The notes under the pieces were generated by a model. The model was given only the letters and a program-made list of their open reading frames with translations. It searched no databases and was not told the origin of the DNA. A program made the translations under genes and the position numbers. DNA of 59,236 nt from Candidatus Limnocylindrales bacterium (GTDB lineage Bacteria > Desulfobacterota > Binatia > UBA1149 > CAITLU01): NCBI GenBank assembly GCA_035571835.1, contig DATNBU010000016.1, positions 1 through 59,236 of the forward strand, read 5' to 3'. This document shows, in pieces, positions 8,083 through 16,331 of this stretch; positions within the stretch are counted from its first letter, which is position 1; each line of letters begins with the position of its first letter.

Positions 8083-9279
8083 ATGGATCTGAGCTACGGC
8101 CCCAAATACGAAGCCTTTCGAGAGGAAGTGCGCGCTTTCCTCGAGGGCGAGAAGCACAATGCGCCGAGCGCATCGATCGGCCTGTCGGAGGGATCCGGGC
8201 AGGTCCGCGACTGGCAGAAGAAGCTGGTCGAGCACGGCTACGCGAGCCGCACCGTGCCGCGCGACTACGGCGGCTTTGGCGCGGCCCCCGATCTTCTCGA
8301 AAACATCATCATCGACGAGGAGTTCCGGCGGGCCGGCGCGTCGCGCGGGATGGCCAACCAGGGCATCAGCATGTTCGTACCGACGCTGCTCCAGTACGGC
8401 AGCGAAGAGCAGAAGCGGCGCTACATCGGCCCGACGATCCGCGGCGAGATGATCTGGTGCCAGGGCTACAGCGAGCCTGGAAGCGGCTCCGACCTGGCCA
8501 GTTTGAAGACCTCGGCCGTGCTCGACGGCGACGAGTTCGTGATCAACGGCCAGAAGATCTGGACGAGCACCGCGCGAGAAGCCCAGATGATGTTCGCGCT
8601 CGTGCGCACCGAGCCCGACGCGCCCAAGCACGAAGGCATCAGCTACCTGCTCGTCGACATGAAGTCGCCGGGCATCACGATCCGTCCGCTCGTCATGATG
8701 ACGGGCCAGGCCGGCTTCAACGAAGTCTTCTTCGACAACGTGCGGGTGCCGCGCGAGATCCTGATCGGCCGTCGCGGGCAGGGCTGGGAAGTCGGAAAGG
8801 CCACGCTCATCCACGAGCGCAACATGCTCGGCGCCGCCGATCTGACCGAATCGACCTATCTCGGATGCGTCGACGTGCTGCGCGAGTTCGGCGTGCTCGA
8901 CCACGGCGTCTACCGCGACCGACTCATGAAGCTCGCCGCGCGCACGCAGGCGATGAAGTACCACTCGATGCGGATGCTGACCGACCGGCTGAAGAAGCGC
9001 CCGCCGAATGCCGCCGCACTGATCATGAAGCTCAACGGCTGCCAGCTGAACCACGACATCGCCAAGCTCGCGATCGACGCGATGGAAGAAGTCGGGACGC
9101 TCAAGCGCGGCTCGCGGCATGCCCGCGCCGACGGCGCATGGCAGATCGGCTACATGTTCCAGCTCGGCCTGATCATCGGCGGCGGCACCGCGCAGATCCA
9201 GAAAAACATCATCAGCGAAATCGGCCTCGGCATGCCGCGCGAGCCGAAAGCAGGGACTGGTACGCTTTCGCGTCGGTAA
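8083..9279 (+). CDS. Acyl-CoA dehydrogenase, alpha-like subunit
   Basis: 398 aa; the start at 8083 (MDLSYGPKYEAFREEVRAFL) has GAGGAA upstream, and the open frame further upstream is not coding. FAD-dependent alpha,beta-dehydrogenation of an acyl-CoA. Seen: CQGYSEPGSGSDLASL and INGQKIWTSTA of the middle domain, and the C-terminal GGGTAQIQKNII. The catalytic Glu motif (GGxGYxxE) of ordinary members is not evident, whereas the next gene has it, so the two may form a heterotetramer like the steroid side-chain FadE pairs. The last ten codons and stop lie inside a palindromic element (9252-9325), giving an odd C-terminus (KAGTGTLSRR). Confidence 0.88.
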   Translation: MDLSYGPKYEAFREEVRAFLEGEKHNAPSASIGLSEGSGQVRDWQKKLVEHGYASRTVPRDYGGFGAAPDLLENIIIDEEFRRAGASRGMANQGISMFVPTLLQYGSEEQKRRYIGPTIRGEMIWCQGYSEPGSGSDLASLKTSAVLDGDEFVINGQKIWTSTAREAQMMFALVRTEPDAPKHEGISYLLVDMKSPGITIRPLVMMTGQAGFNEVFFDNVRVPREILIGRRGQGWEVGKATLIHERNMLGAADLTESTYLGCVDVLREFGVLDHGVYRDRLMKLAARTQAMKYHSMRMLTDRLKKRPPNAAALIMKLNGCQLNHDIAKLAIDAMEEVGTLKRGSRHARADGAWQIGYMFQLGLIIGGGTAQIQKNIISEIGLGMPREPKAGTGTLSRR

Positions 9280-9325
9280 TATTTCGAACGACCGCAAACA
9301 ATAGTGCGAAAGTGTACCTGTCCCC
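9252..9325. repeat. Imperfect palindromic element, core GTACCTGTCCCC
   Basis: Two 20-bp arms (9252-9271 and 9306-9325) are inverted repeats with three mismatches and flank a 34-bp AT-richer centre. The element contributes the final ten codons and the stop of the acyl-CoA dehydrogenase. The outer core GTACCTGTCCCC (9314-9325) recurs at 58053-58064. It resembles REP-like palindromes mobilised by REP-associated tyrosine transposases, but no transposase is present here. Confidence 0.6.
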
Positions 9326-9358
9326 GTATTCGCCCGACCTCAACAGGTAAATAAGAAA

Positions 9359-10435
9359 ATGGATTTCGGCCTCTCCGACGACCAGTCAATGTTCCAGCAA
9401 TCCCTGCGCGGCTTTCTTGCGGAGCGCGTTCCGACGGAGCGTGTGCGCGCCGTGATGGAGAGCGCGAGCGGACACGACGCCGCACTCATCCGCCAGCTCG
9501 CCGACCAAGGCGTGACCGGCATTCTCATTCCGGAGGAGTACGGCGGCACCGGGCTCGGGCTTCTCGATGCGGCGCTCGCGGCCGAAGAGCTCGGTCGCGC
9601 TGCGGCGCCTTTTTCGTTTCACACCGCCGCGGTTCTCGCGCCGCTGCTGCTGGCGGCATCCGCAAGCGACAAGGCGAAGTCCGAGTGGCTGCCGCGCATC
9701 GCCGAAGGCAAGTCGCTCGTTTCGGTGATCCTCGGTGCGCCGCGCGTCAATGGAGGCCGTCTGCGCGGAAGCTCGATGTTCGTGGCGGACGCGAACGTCG
9801 CGGACGCTTTCGTCGTCGTGTGCGGAGACGAATCGTCGCCGGAGTTTCATCTGATTGCGCGCGGCGCGACGGGGCTTCGCGTGGAACCGCTGGCAACGGT
9901 CGACGACACCCGGCGTGTCGGCGAAGTGTTCTTCGAAGATGTTGCGGTCGATGCGAGCACGCGTCTCGAGATCACGGACGGAGCGGCCATGCTTGCCCGT
10001 GCGATCGATGCAGCGCGCGTCGCGCTTGCCGCCGACGCACTCGGCGCCGCCGAGCGGTCGCTCGAAGAGGCCGTCAAGTATGCACTGACGCGCGAGCAGT
10101 TCGGCCGCGTGATCGGATCGTTCCAGGCCGTCAAGCACATGTGCGCCGAAGTCTTTGCCGAGGTCGAGCCTGTGCGCTCGCTGCTGTGGTATGCCGCGTT
10201 CGCATGGGACGAACAGAAGGAAGACGCACGAGCGTTTGCCGCGCTCCTCAAGAGCCACGCGACCGAAGTCGCAACCGAAGCCACGACGACGTGCGTGCAG
10301 GTCTACGGCGGCATGGGCTTTACGTACGAGTGCGACATGCAGCTGTGGTTCAAGCGCGCGGGATATGACCGACAGATGTTCGGATCGCCGACGCGGCTGA
10401 GAGAGATCGCGGCGGATCTGATGACTGCCGCGTAG
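9359..10435 (+). CDS. Acyl-CoA dehydrogenase, Glu-containing partner
   Basis: 358 aa acyl-CoA dehydrogenase family protein (MDFGLSDDQSMFQQSLRGFL). N-terminal helical domain, short middle domain, and C-terminal YALTREQFGRVIGSFQAVKH followed by QVYGGMGFTYECDMQLW, where the Glu aligns with the usual catalytic base. The middle domain lacks the EPGSGSD flavin-contact motif of its neighbour, which is common in the small subunit of paired FadE enzymes. Starts 79 bp after the first dehydrogenase, so an operon is likely. Substrate unknown; steroid, branched or long-chain acyl-CoA are all possible. Confidence 0.86.
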   Translation: MDFGLSDDQSMFQQSLRGFLAERVPTERVRAVMESASGHDAALIRQLADQGVTGILIPEEYGGTGLGLLDAALAAEELGRAAAPFSFHTAAVLAPLLLAASASDKAKSEWLPRIAEGKSLVSVILGAPRVNGGRLRGSSMFVADANVADAFVVVCGDESSPEFHLIARGATGLRVEPLATVDDTRRVGEVFFEDVAVDASTRLEITDGAAMLARAIDAARVALAADALGAAERSLEEAVKYALTREQFGRVIGSFQAVKHMCAEVFAEVEPVRSLLWYAAFAWDEQKEDARAFAALLKSHATEVATEATTTCVQVYGGMGFTYECDMQLWFKRAGYDRQMFGSPTRLREIAADLMTAA

Positions 10436-10551
10436 AGACCTCGTACCACGATTCATTCCACCGGTGTCATCAAAGGATGGGGATCGGTAGGGCACGTAAG
10501 CGTGACGCTCACTACGCGCGAGGGCCGAAGGTCGCTGGAGAGCAGTAGATC

Positions 10552-10574
10552 GCCAACGGCATCTTAGCGTTGGC
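10552..10574 (+). terminator. Short hairpin after the dehydrogenase pair
   Basis: A 7-bp stem (10552-10558 with 10568-10574; GCCAACG/CGTTGGC) lies 117 bases after the second dehydrogenase. It could be a weak terminator; no T tract follows. Confidence 0.25.
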
Positions 10575-10652
10575 ATCCGAGTGGTGATTGCCGACGGCTT
10601 CATTGCCGCGAGTCCCCTTCCGTCGCCTCCGCCGTTGTTGCAGATTCCATCC

Positions 10653-11711
10653 ATGCGACCGTGGACCTCGACATTTCTTCTCGCTGCCCTCGTCTCCTGC
10701 GGCTGCCAGCCGACACGGATCCCACCGTCTCCGCGGGGCCTGGTCGGCGCGGCGATGGACGCTGCCCGCCGCGGCGACGACGAAGCGTCCGTGAAATATC
10801 TCCAGCAGGCGATCGAAACTGAGCCGCGCAGCGAGGGCGCCGCGTTCGCACGCGATACTCTCGCCGAGATGTACGGTGCGCGGCTCTACCCGGATATGGT
10901 GACCAGCTGTCCCCGCAGCGCCCAACAGGCGTTCGCGAATGCCGAAGAACAGTTCGGTAAAGGCAATTTCGATGCTGCGATTCCGCTCTATCAAAGTGCT
11001 GTGGCTGATTGCCCGGCATCGGCGCCGATGCGGGTGTCGCTCGCCGATGCGTACTTTGCGAGAGGCGATCACGACAAGGCGCGCGGAATGTTTCGTGAAG
11101 CGATCGCAATCGACCCGTGGAATCGCGCGGCCTGGCGCTATCTTTCCGACGCGGAGAACCGGCTCGGCAACCGTACGGCAGCCTGGGAGGCCGCGCTGTT
11201 CGCCGTACTCAGCGACCCGGATTACCAGATGGGTTGGGTCACTCTCGACTACTGCAGCGCCAAACCGATCGAGCGTATCTATGTCGTCAAACCGCGCCTT
11301 GCGAGAACGAACGACGGCAAGATCACGATCAACATTCCTTCGGTCGATCCGACCTATCCCGACGCCGAGGCCGGGCGCCTCGCGTGGATCTCGTACGGCG
11401 TGCTGCTGAATCTTCCGGTCGTGGCGGTGGAGTCGAGACTGGACCGCGAACGCCGTCTCGTCCTGCGTGCGCTCGATGCCTACCAGGAGATTGGCCTCGA
11501 CAAGGGCAAGAAAGCGAGCCCGCTATGGGACGAGCTGAAGTCCGCGAACGCTGCCGGCTTCCTCGACGAAGCGATTTTCGTCCGGCTGATCGACAAGGAA
11601 CTGGCGCCCGACTACGCCGAATTCCGGAACACTCATCGCGCCCGGCTGATCGAATATATGAAGAGATTCGTCACTCAGCCGCCGGCGTCCTTCGTCCGGC
11701 CGACGATCTGA
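10653..11711 (+). CDS. TPR-containing lipoprotein of unknown function
   Basis: 352 aa. The N-terminus MRPWTSTFLLAALVSC carries a lipobox (LVSC), so the protein is probably lipid-anchored in the periplasm or outer membrane. Two to four TPR-like helical hairpins follow (SVKYLQQAIETEPRSEGAAFA; ARGDHDKARGMFREAIAIDP; AWRYLSDAENRLGN). The C-terminal half (about residues 190-352) matches no family I recognise. The start at 10653 was chosen for the signal sequence; the frame is open for 24 further codons. It is convergent with the sulfatase/TPR gene, with a 119-bp gap. Confidence 0.65.
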   Translation: MRPWTSTFLLAALVSCGCQPTRIPPSPRGLVGAAMDAARRGDDEASVKYLQQAIETEPRSEGAAFARDTLAEMYGARLYPDMVTSCPRSAQQAFANAEEQFGKGNFDAAIPLYQSAVADCPASAPMRVSLADAYFARGDHDKARGMFREAIAIDPWNRAAWRYLSDAENRLGNRTAAWEAALFAVLSDPDYQMGWVTLDYCSAKPIERIYVVKPRLARTNDGKITINIPSVDPTYPDAEAGRLAWISYGVLLNLPVVAVESRLDRERRLVLRALDAYQEIGLDKGKKASPLWDELKSANAAGFLDEAIFVRLIDKELAPDYAEFRNTHRARLIEYMKRFVTQPPASFVRPTI

Positions 11712-11830
11712 AGTCGTGACTGTCGCCGTCGGTATCGAAGATACCCACGTCGGCGAAACTGGCATCGGCGTGTCCGATGGTCGTCGCGATGTCGCCTCCA
11801 GTAAACGCCATGCCCCAGCGGATTGCGGTT

Positions 11831-14191
11831 TTACGGCTCGTGCGAATGCGCGCCCGCGGAGTCGGGCGGAGTCGCCGCCGGCGCCGCCGGAATGTGGAGC
11901 TCGTCCGCGCCGCGGGTTTCGGGAAGCTCTCGATACCGCTCGAGACGCTCGCGCAGCGTCGACGCCAATTCAGACTGTCCGCTTGCAATTGCCACTTGCA
12001 GCGCGTGCTCGGCCGTCGCGATACCGTCGTTGCGGCGACCGGCAGCGACATACGCGGCCGCGAGTGTACCGAGCGCCTGCGCATCCTTTTGATTGGTGAG
12101 CTTGCACGCACGTTCGCCGAGCTCGACCGCGCGCCGGTAGTGCTCCCGTGCTTCTGTCGTCTTTCCAAGAGCGGCGAGCGCGACGGCGAGGTTGTTCTCT
12201 GCGTCGGCCCACGTTGGCGCGAGCTCGATGGCCATCGTGTAGTGATCCACGGCCTCCGCGAGTTTGCCCTGGCTCGCAAGCACATTGGCAAGCTCGAACT
12301 GAATCGCCGCAACGCCGGGACGAATCCGAAGCGCGTGCCGGTACTGTTCGATCGCCGCGTCGGATCTGCCGAGACGCACGAGCACGGAGCCCATCTGCTG
12401 GTAGGCCTGGATCATCTCGGGCTGAAGGCGCACGGTTTCCGCATAGAAGCCGAGCGCCTCGTCGAACTTGTTCTGCGCTGCCAGCGCGTTTCCCATTTCG
12501 AGATCGGCGGCGGCGAACTCGGGATCGATGCGAAGTGCTTCCGCGAAGAACGTCGCGGCGACGTCCGGTTTTCCGAGACGGAGCTGTGCCTGTCCCATGT
12601 GATACCGGGCGCTGGCGAGGTCGGGCTGGATGTCGATCGCTTCTTTGAAGCGACGGGCAGCGTCCTCGATCTTTCCTGCGTCAAGGAGCGCCGTACCGAA
12701 ATCATCGTGGAACGATGCCGTCTCGGGGCTCTTCTCGACGAGCTCGCGCGCGATGGCGAGACGCTCGCCGAGTTTCAGAGTGCCGAAGGCAAGGCCGCGC
12801 GTCAGACCTGTCGCGAGATGCTTGACCGCGAGCATGTCTTTGATGTCCTTTTTCCCGGTGACTCCGTCCTCCGTGCTCGTGCGTTGTTCGTCGGGCGAGT
12901 AACCGAGGACACGCAGGCGATCCTTGTCGGCTGCGCTAAGCGTTACCGACCGGGATGTGGCAGCGCGCTTCATCTCGCGTTCGATTCCGGTCAGCAGATC
13001 GTCGAGCCTCCTGACTTGCTCGGGACGAGTGCTGGCAAGATTGGAAAGCTCGCGCATGTCCTGTGGGCGTTCGTACAGCTCGGGCCGGGTCGTGCGTACG
13101 TACTTCCAGTCAGGGGTCGTCACGCTTCGCAGCGGGTTCCAGCCGAAGATGCGGTAAGGGAGGTCGGTTTCGGCATAACTCGGCCGCGAGTCGATCGAGT
13201 CTCCATGGAACGCCGGAACGAGACTTCGCCCGCGCAGTCCTCGCTGCGCCGGCACGCCGGACAGATCGAGCGCGGTCGGCAGTATGTCGATCATCGAGAC
13301 CAGCGCGGCGATACGCTGGTTCGCACGTACGTCGGGGCCGGCGACGACCAGCGGCACACGCAGAACTTCCTCGTTCAGCAGGTAACCATGCTCGAGCTCG
13401 CCGTGGTCCTGAAGTCCTTCGCCGTGATCCGCAATCACGATGACGTTCGTCCGATCGGAAAGATGCTCCGCTTCGAGGTAAGCAAGGAGCCGACCGAGCT
13501 GCCTGTCCTCGAACGCAACTCCCGCGTCGTACGTCTCGGCTTTCGCGAATATGGTGCCGTCGAGCTCGTCATGCGCGCGGTACGGAAAGTGCGCATCGTA
13601 GAGATGGACCCACGCAAAAAATGGCTTCGGCTGGCCTGCGACCGTGGCGAGCCATGCGAGCGCAGCATCGACGACCATGTTGCCGGGACGGTAAATGGAA
13701 AGCGGCTCTGCGCTCTGCGGTGCATGACGGAGGTCGTCGTCGTAAACATCGAAACCGCGGCCCAGACCGTGGCGGTGATGAAGGACGAACGCCGCGATGA
13801 ATGCTGCGGTGTTGTATCCCCGCGCGGACAGCGAGGTTGCCAGGGTCGGAACGTCCGGCGCCAGCGCATCCTTGCCGTTGACGTGAAGGCCGTGCTCGGG
13901 CGGATCGAGTCCGGTCATCAGCGTCGCATGTGCGGGGAGTGTTTGCGGGCAGCTCGTATAGGCGTGCTCGAATAAAGTTCCGCGAGCGGCGAGAGCGTCG
14001 ATCGCGGGCGTAAGAGCGCCGGTGTCTCCGTAGACACCCAGATGGTCGGCGCGAGTCGTATCGAGCGTGACGAGAAGAAGGTTGTGGCCGACTTGTTCAT
14101 GCACGGCCGCAGGACGGTCGCGACACGACGTGGACAGCAGCGCCACCACCACGGTGGAGACCAATGCCGCTCGAATTGGACGACATCGCAT
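11831..14191 (-). CDS. Sulfatase-fold hydrolase fused to TPR array
   Basis: 786 aa. N-terminal signal (ALVSTVVVALLSTSC, possible lipoprotein site), then an alkaline-phosphatase/sulfatase fold at about 38-420: metal residues in LVTLDTTRADHLGVYG, the nucleophile region CPQTLPAHATLMTG, metal site IADHGEGLQDHGE and a late HGYLLNEEVLRVPL. The usual Cys/Ser-x-Pro-x-Arg formylglycine motif is replaced by Thr-Leu-Pro-Ala-His, so a Thr nucleophile (phosphatase, phosphodiesterase or transferase chemistry) is likelier than a true sulfatase. About seven TPR units follow (residues 480-740). Periplasmic or surface localisation is expected. No linked maturase was seen. Confidence 0.8.
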   Translation of the reverse strand: MRCRPIRAALVSTVVVALLSTSCRDRPAAVHEQVGHNLLLVTLDTTRADHLGVYGDTGALTPAIDALAARGTLFEHAYTSCPQTLPAHATLMTGLDPPEHGLHVNGKDALAPDVPTLATSLSARGYNTAAFIAAFVLHHRHGLGRGFDVYDDDLRHAPQSAEPLSIYRPGNMVVDAALAWLATVAGQPKPFFAWVHLYDAHFPYRAHDELDGTIFAKAETYDAGVAFEDRQLGRLLAYLEAEHLSDRTNVIVIADHGEGLQDHGELEHGYLLNEEVLRVPLVVAGPDVRANQRIAALVSMIDILPTALDLSGVPAQRGLRGRSLVPAFHGDSIDSRPSYAETDLPYRIFGWNPLRSVTTPDWKYVRTTRPELYERPQDMRELSNLASTRPEQVRRLDDLLTGIEREMKRAATSRSVTLSAADKDRLRVLGYSPDEQRTSTEDGVTGKKDIKDMLAVKHLATGLTRGLAFGTLKLGERLAIARELVEKSPETASFHDDFGTALLDAGKIEDAARRFKEAIDIQPDLASARYHMGQAQLRLGKPDVAATFFAEALRIDPEFAAADLEMGNALAAQNKFDEALGFYAETVRLQPEMIQAYQQMGSVLVRLGRSDAAIEQYRHALRIRPGVAAIQFELANVLASQGKLAEAVDHYTMAIELAPTWADAENNLAVALAALGKTTEAREHYRRAVELGERACKLTNQKDAQALGTLAAAYVAAGRRNDGIATAEHALQVAIASGQSELASTLRERLERYRELPETRGADELHIPAAPAATPPDSAGAHSHEP

Positions 14192-14393
14192 CGCAGCAGC
14201 GTTGTATCCGCCGGCGATGAACGCCTCGAACGATCGGGTTCAGAGCGTGGCGAAGTCGGGGAGAGCGTCCGGGGCCGAGAAGGTACCCGCTTGAGAACTC
14301 CGTCATCGAATAGCTCGGCGCGCCGGCGACCGCTCGTGAGCAAGGCAGCCTGGACGGTGCAACGCTACGGACAATGTCAATGTAGTCGGCCGC

Positions 14394-16331
14394 TCATTCG
14401 GAGCAGAGAAGGATAGCCGGCAGCCCGACCGCCGCCTTCAGTACCGCCAGCGCATCCGCCGCCGCGACGACGCCATCGTTCGTCACATCGCAGACCCGGA
14501 GGTCGCAGGTTGCCGACGCGACCGCGGCGCTCAGAACGAACAGCGCATCCGAAGTCTTCGGCAGCATCGAATATGGATTGATCGGCTGCCCGCACGGCGT
14601 GACCGTGCACTGCTGCGAGCAGTAGCGCCCGGGCTCGGTCCCCGGATCGCCTTCGTCGCAGAATTCTCCCTCGTCGCGCACGCCGTTGCCGCAGGCGATG
14701 GGCTCGCAGATGTTGAAGTCCGCGCGCGCCGAACCGGCGCAGGCGACGCTGCCGTTCTCGCGCAGCGCACACGCCGCCTTGCCGACGTCGATGTCGACAA
14801 ACGGGCCGTCTTCGGGCGCGAGCGCGAGCTGCCATCCCCAGCACACCGCTTCGCCGTCCGGACGGACGCCGCAACTTTCCTCGGAGCCGGCCGCGACCTT
14901 CTGGTAACTGCCGGCATACGGAACCGATTGGAACGACGAGTTGTTTCCCCAGCAGATAGCCGAGCCATCCTGATGAACGCCGCAGGTCTGGTCGAAGCCC
15001 GCGTCGATGTCGGTGTAGGTGCCGTCGAACGGCGAAGCCTGGCCCTCCTCGTCTCGGCCCCAACACTCGGCCGTGCCGTCCTCGCGCAGCGCGCAGCCGT
15101 GATAGCCGCCGACTGTCACCAGCGTGAAGGTGCCGTCCGGCGGCGTCTTGAGGGCCTGGTCGTTGCCGCCCCAGCACTGGATGCTTCTGTCGGTCGCGAG
15201 CGCGCAGGTCGTCGAACCGAAGGCGGAGATTTGTGTGTAGCTTCCCGAAGGCGCGATGCGCTGGCCGTGGGTGAAGTCGCCCCAGCAGACGAGGTTTCCG
15301 TCTTCGCGGATGCCGCAGGCGTGCCCGTGGCCCGTCGCGATGTCGGTGAGCTTGTCCGGCGGCATCACGAAAAGCGCATCTTCCGGCTCGGGGAAGACAT
15401 TGAGGCTGGCGCAGTCGGCGTGACCGTCTTCCCGAATGCCGCAGAACTGTCCGTCGCCGACGGAAATCTTTTCGAACGGAAGGCCGGGCACGACGGCGCC
15501 GGCGCGGATCTGCGGCCAGCACAGGGCGGTGCCGTCGTCGCGCAGTCCGCAGTGGAAGTCGGAAGCGCCCGCAAGGCCGTGCAGCGCGTCGGTCGTCTCG
15601 GGGTTGCCGACGGGATCCCAGCCTCCCCAGCAGCGAACGCTGCCGTCGGCGTGCACGCCGCAGCTATGAAAGGTGCCGAGCGAGAGCCCGACGAACGCGT
15701 CGCCCGGCGGCGGCGTCGACTGCCCCTTGTAATCGTCGCCCCAGCAAACGGTCACGCCGTCGCTTCTGAGCGCGCACGCGTGGAAGGCACCGGTGGCGAG
15801 CGTGACGAACTCGCCCGCGGGCGGCACGGTAACGCCGTCGATGTTGCGACCCCAGCATGCGATCGAGCCGTTCGAGCGGATCCCGCACGAGTACTCACCG
15901 CCGGCCCCGATGTCGGTAAACTCTCCGTCGGGCGCTGTCGCCTGTCCGAACGTATTGGTCCCCCAGCATTCCACGCCGCCGCCGGTCCTCAGCGCGCACT
16001 GGTGCCCGCCGAGGCCGCTCAGCTTGCGGAAGGTGCCCGCGCGATGCTGCGGGTGCTCGCCGAAGCAGTCGATGCTGTTGTCAAAACGGATTCCGCAGAA
16101 GTCGGTGCCGAAGGCGATCTGGCGGAAGCGCTCTCCGGCCGGCGGCTGCGGCGAGCCGAAGGAGCCGAAGGGAAGCTGCCAGCAGTCGACGGTGCCGTCG
16201 CGCCGGATGCCGCAGGTCTGGCGATACGAGGAAGCCAGCGAGCGGTAGGTGCAGGTGGCGGCAGATGCGAGCTCCGGCAATAGCAGGAGCACGGCTGCGC
16301 CGAACAGGCGGGTTCGCGTGGTCGCGCTCAA
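14394..16331 (-). CDS. Secreted RCC1-like repeat protein with dockerin-like C-terminus
   Basis: 645 aa. Signal peptide (LFGAAVLLLLPELASA) then about twelve repeats of roughly 40 residues with the pattern CGIRxDGSxxCWG, an RCC1/BNR-like propeller in which paired Cys and Trp are invariant. Near 545-575 is a DUF4215-type Cys motif (CGNGVRDEGEFCDEG). The last 60 residues hold two dockerin-like half-repeats (SDALFVLSAAV; CDVTNDGVVAAADALAVLK) with calcium-loop positions D1, T3, D5, D12, ending in PAILLC. Probably exported and surface-bound. The stop of the upstream propeller gene overlaps its start (16328-16331), so the two form an operon. Confidence 0.75.
   Translation of the reverse strand: MSATTRTRLFGAAVLLLLPELASAATCTYRSLASSYRQTCGIRRDGTVDCWQLPFGSFGSPQPPAGERFRQIAFGTDFCGIRFDNSIDCFGEHPQHRAGTFRKLSGLGGHQCALRTGGGVECWGTNTFGQATAPDGEFTDIGAGGEYSCGIRSNGSIACWGRNIDGVTVPPAGEFVTLATGAFHACALRSDGVTVCWGDDYKGQSTPPPGDAFVGLSLGTFHSCGVHADGSVRCWGGWDPVGNPETTDALHGLAGASDFHCGLRDDGTALCWPQIRAGAVVPGLPFEKISVGDGQFCGIREDGHADCASLNVFPEPEDALFVMPPDKLTDIATGHGHACGIREDGNLVCWGDFTHGQRIAPSGSYTQISAFGSTTCALATDRSIQCWGGNDQALKTPPDGTFTLVTVGGYHGCALREDGTAECWGRDEEGQASPFDGTYTDIDAGFDQTCGVHQDGSAICWGNNSSFQSVPYAGSYQKVAAGSEESCGVRPDGEAVCWGWQLALAPEDGPFVDIDVGKAACALRENGSVACAGSARADFNICEPIACGNGVRDEGEFCDEGDPGTEPGRYCSQQCTVTPCGQPINPYSMLPKTSDALFVLSAAVASATCDLRVCDVTNDGVVAAADALAVLKAAVGLPAILLCSE

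Noticed and set aside
11712-11830. Minus-strand peptide reading AFTGGDIATTIGHADASF in the gap after the TPR lipoprotein
   Set aside because: It looks peptide-like but has no start of its own and lies in a frame shadowing the sulfatase gene; no family recognised.
12900-14191. Calling the 11831-14191 product a sulfatase
   Set aside because: The Cys/Ser nucleophile of the CxPxR motif is replaced by Thr and the Arg by His.
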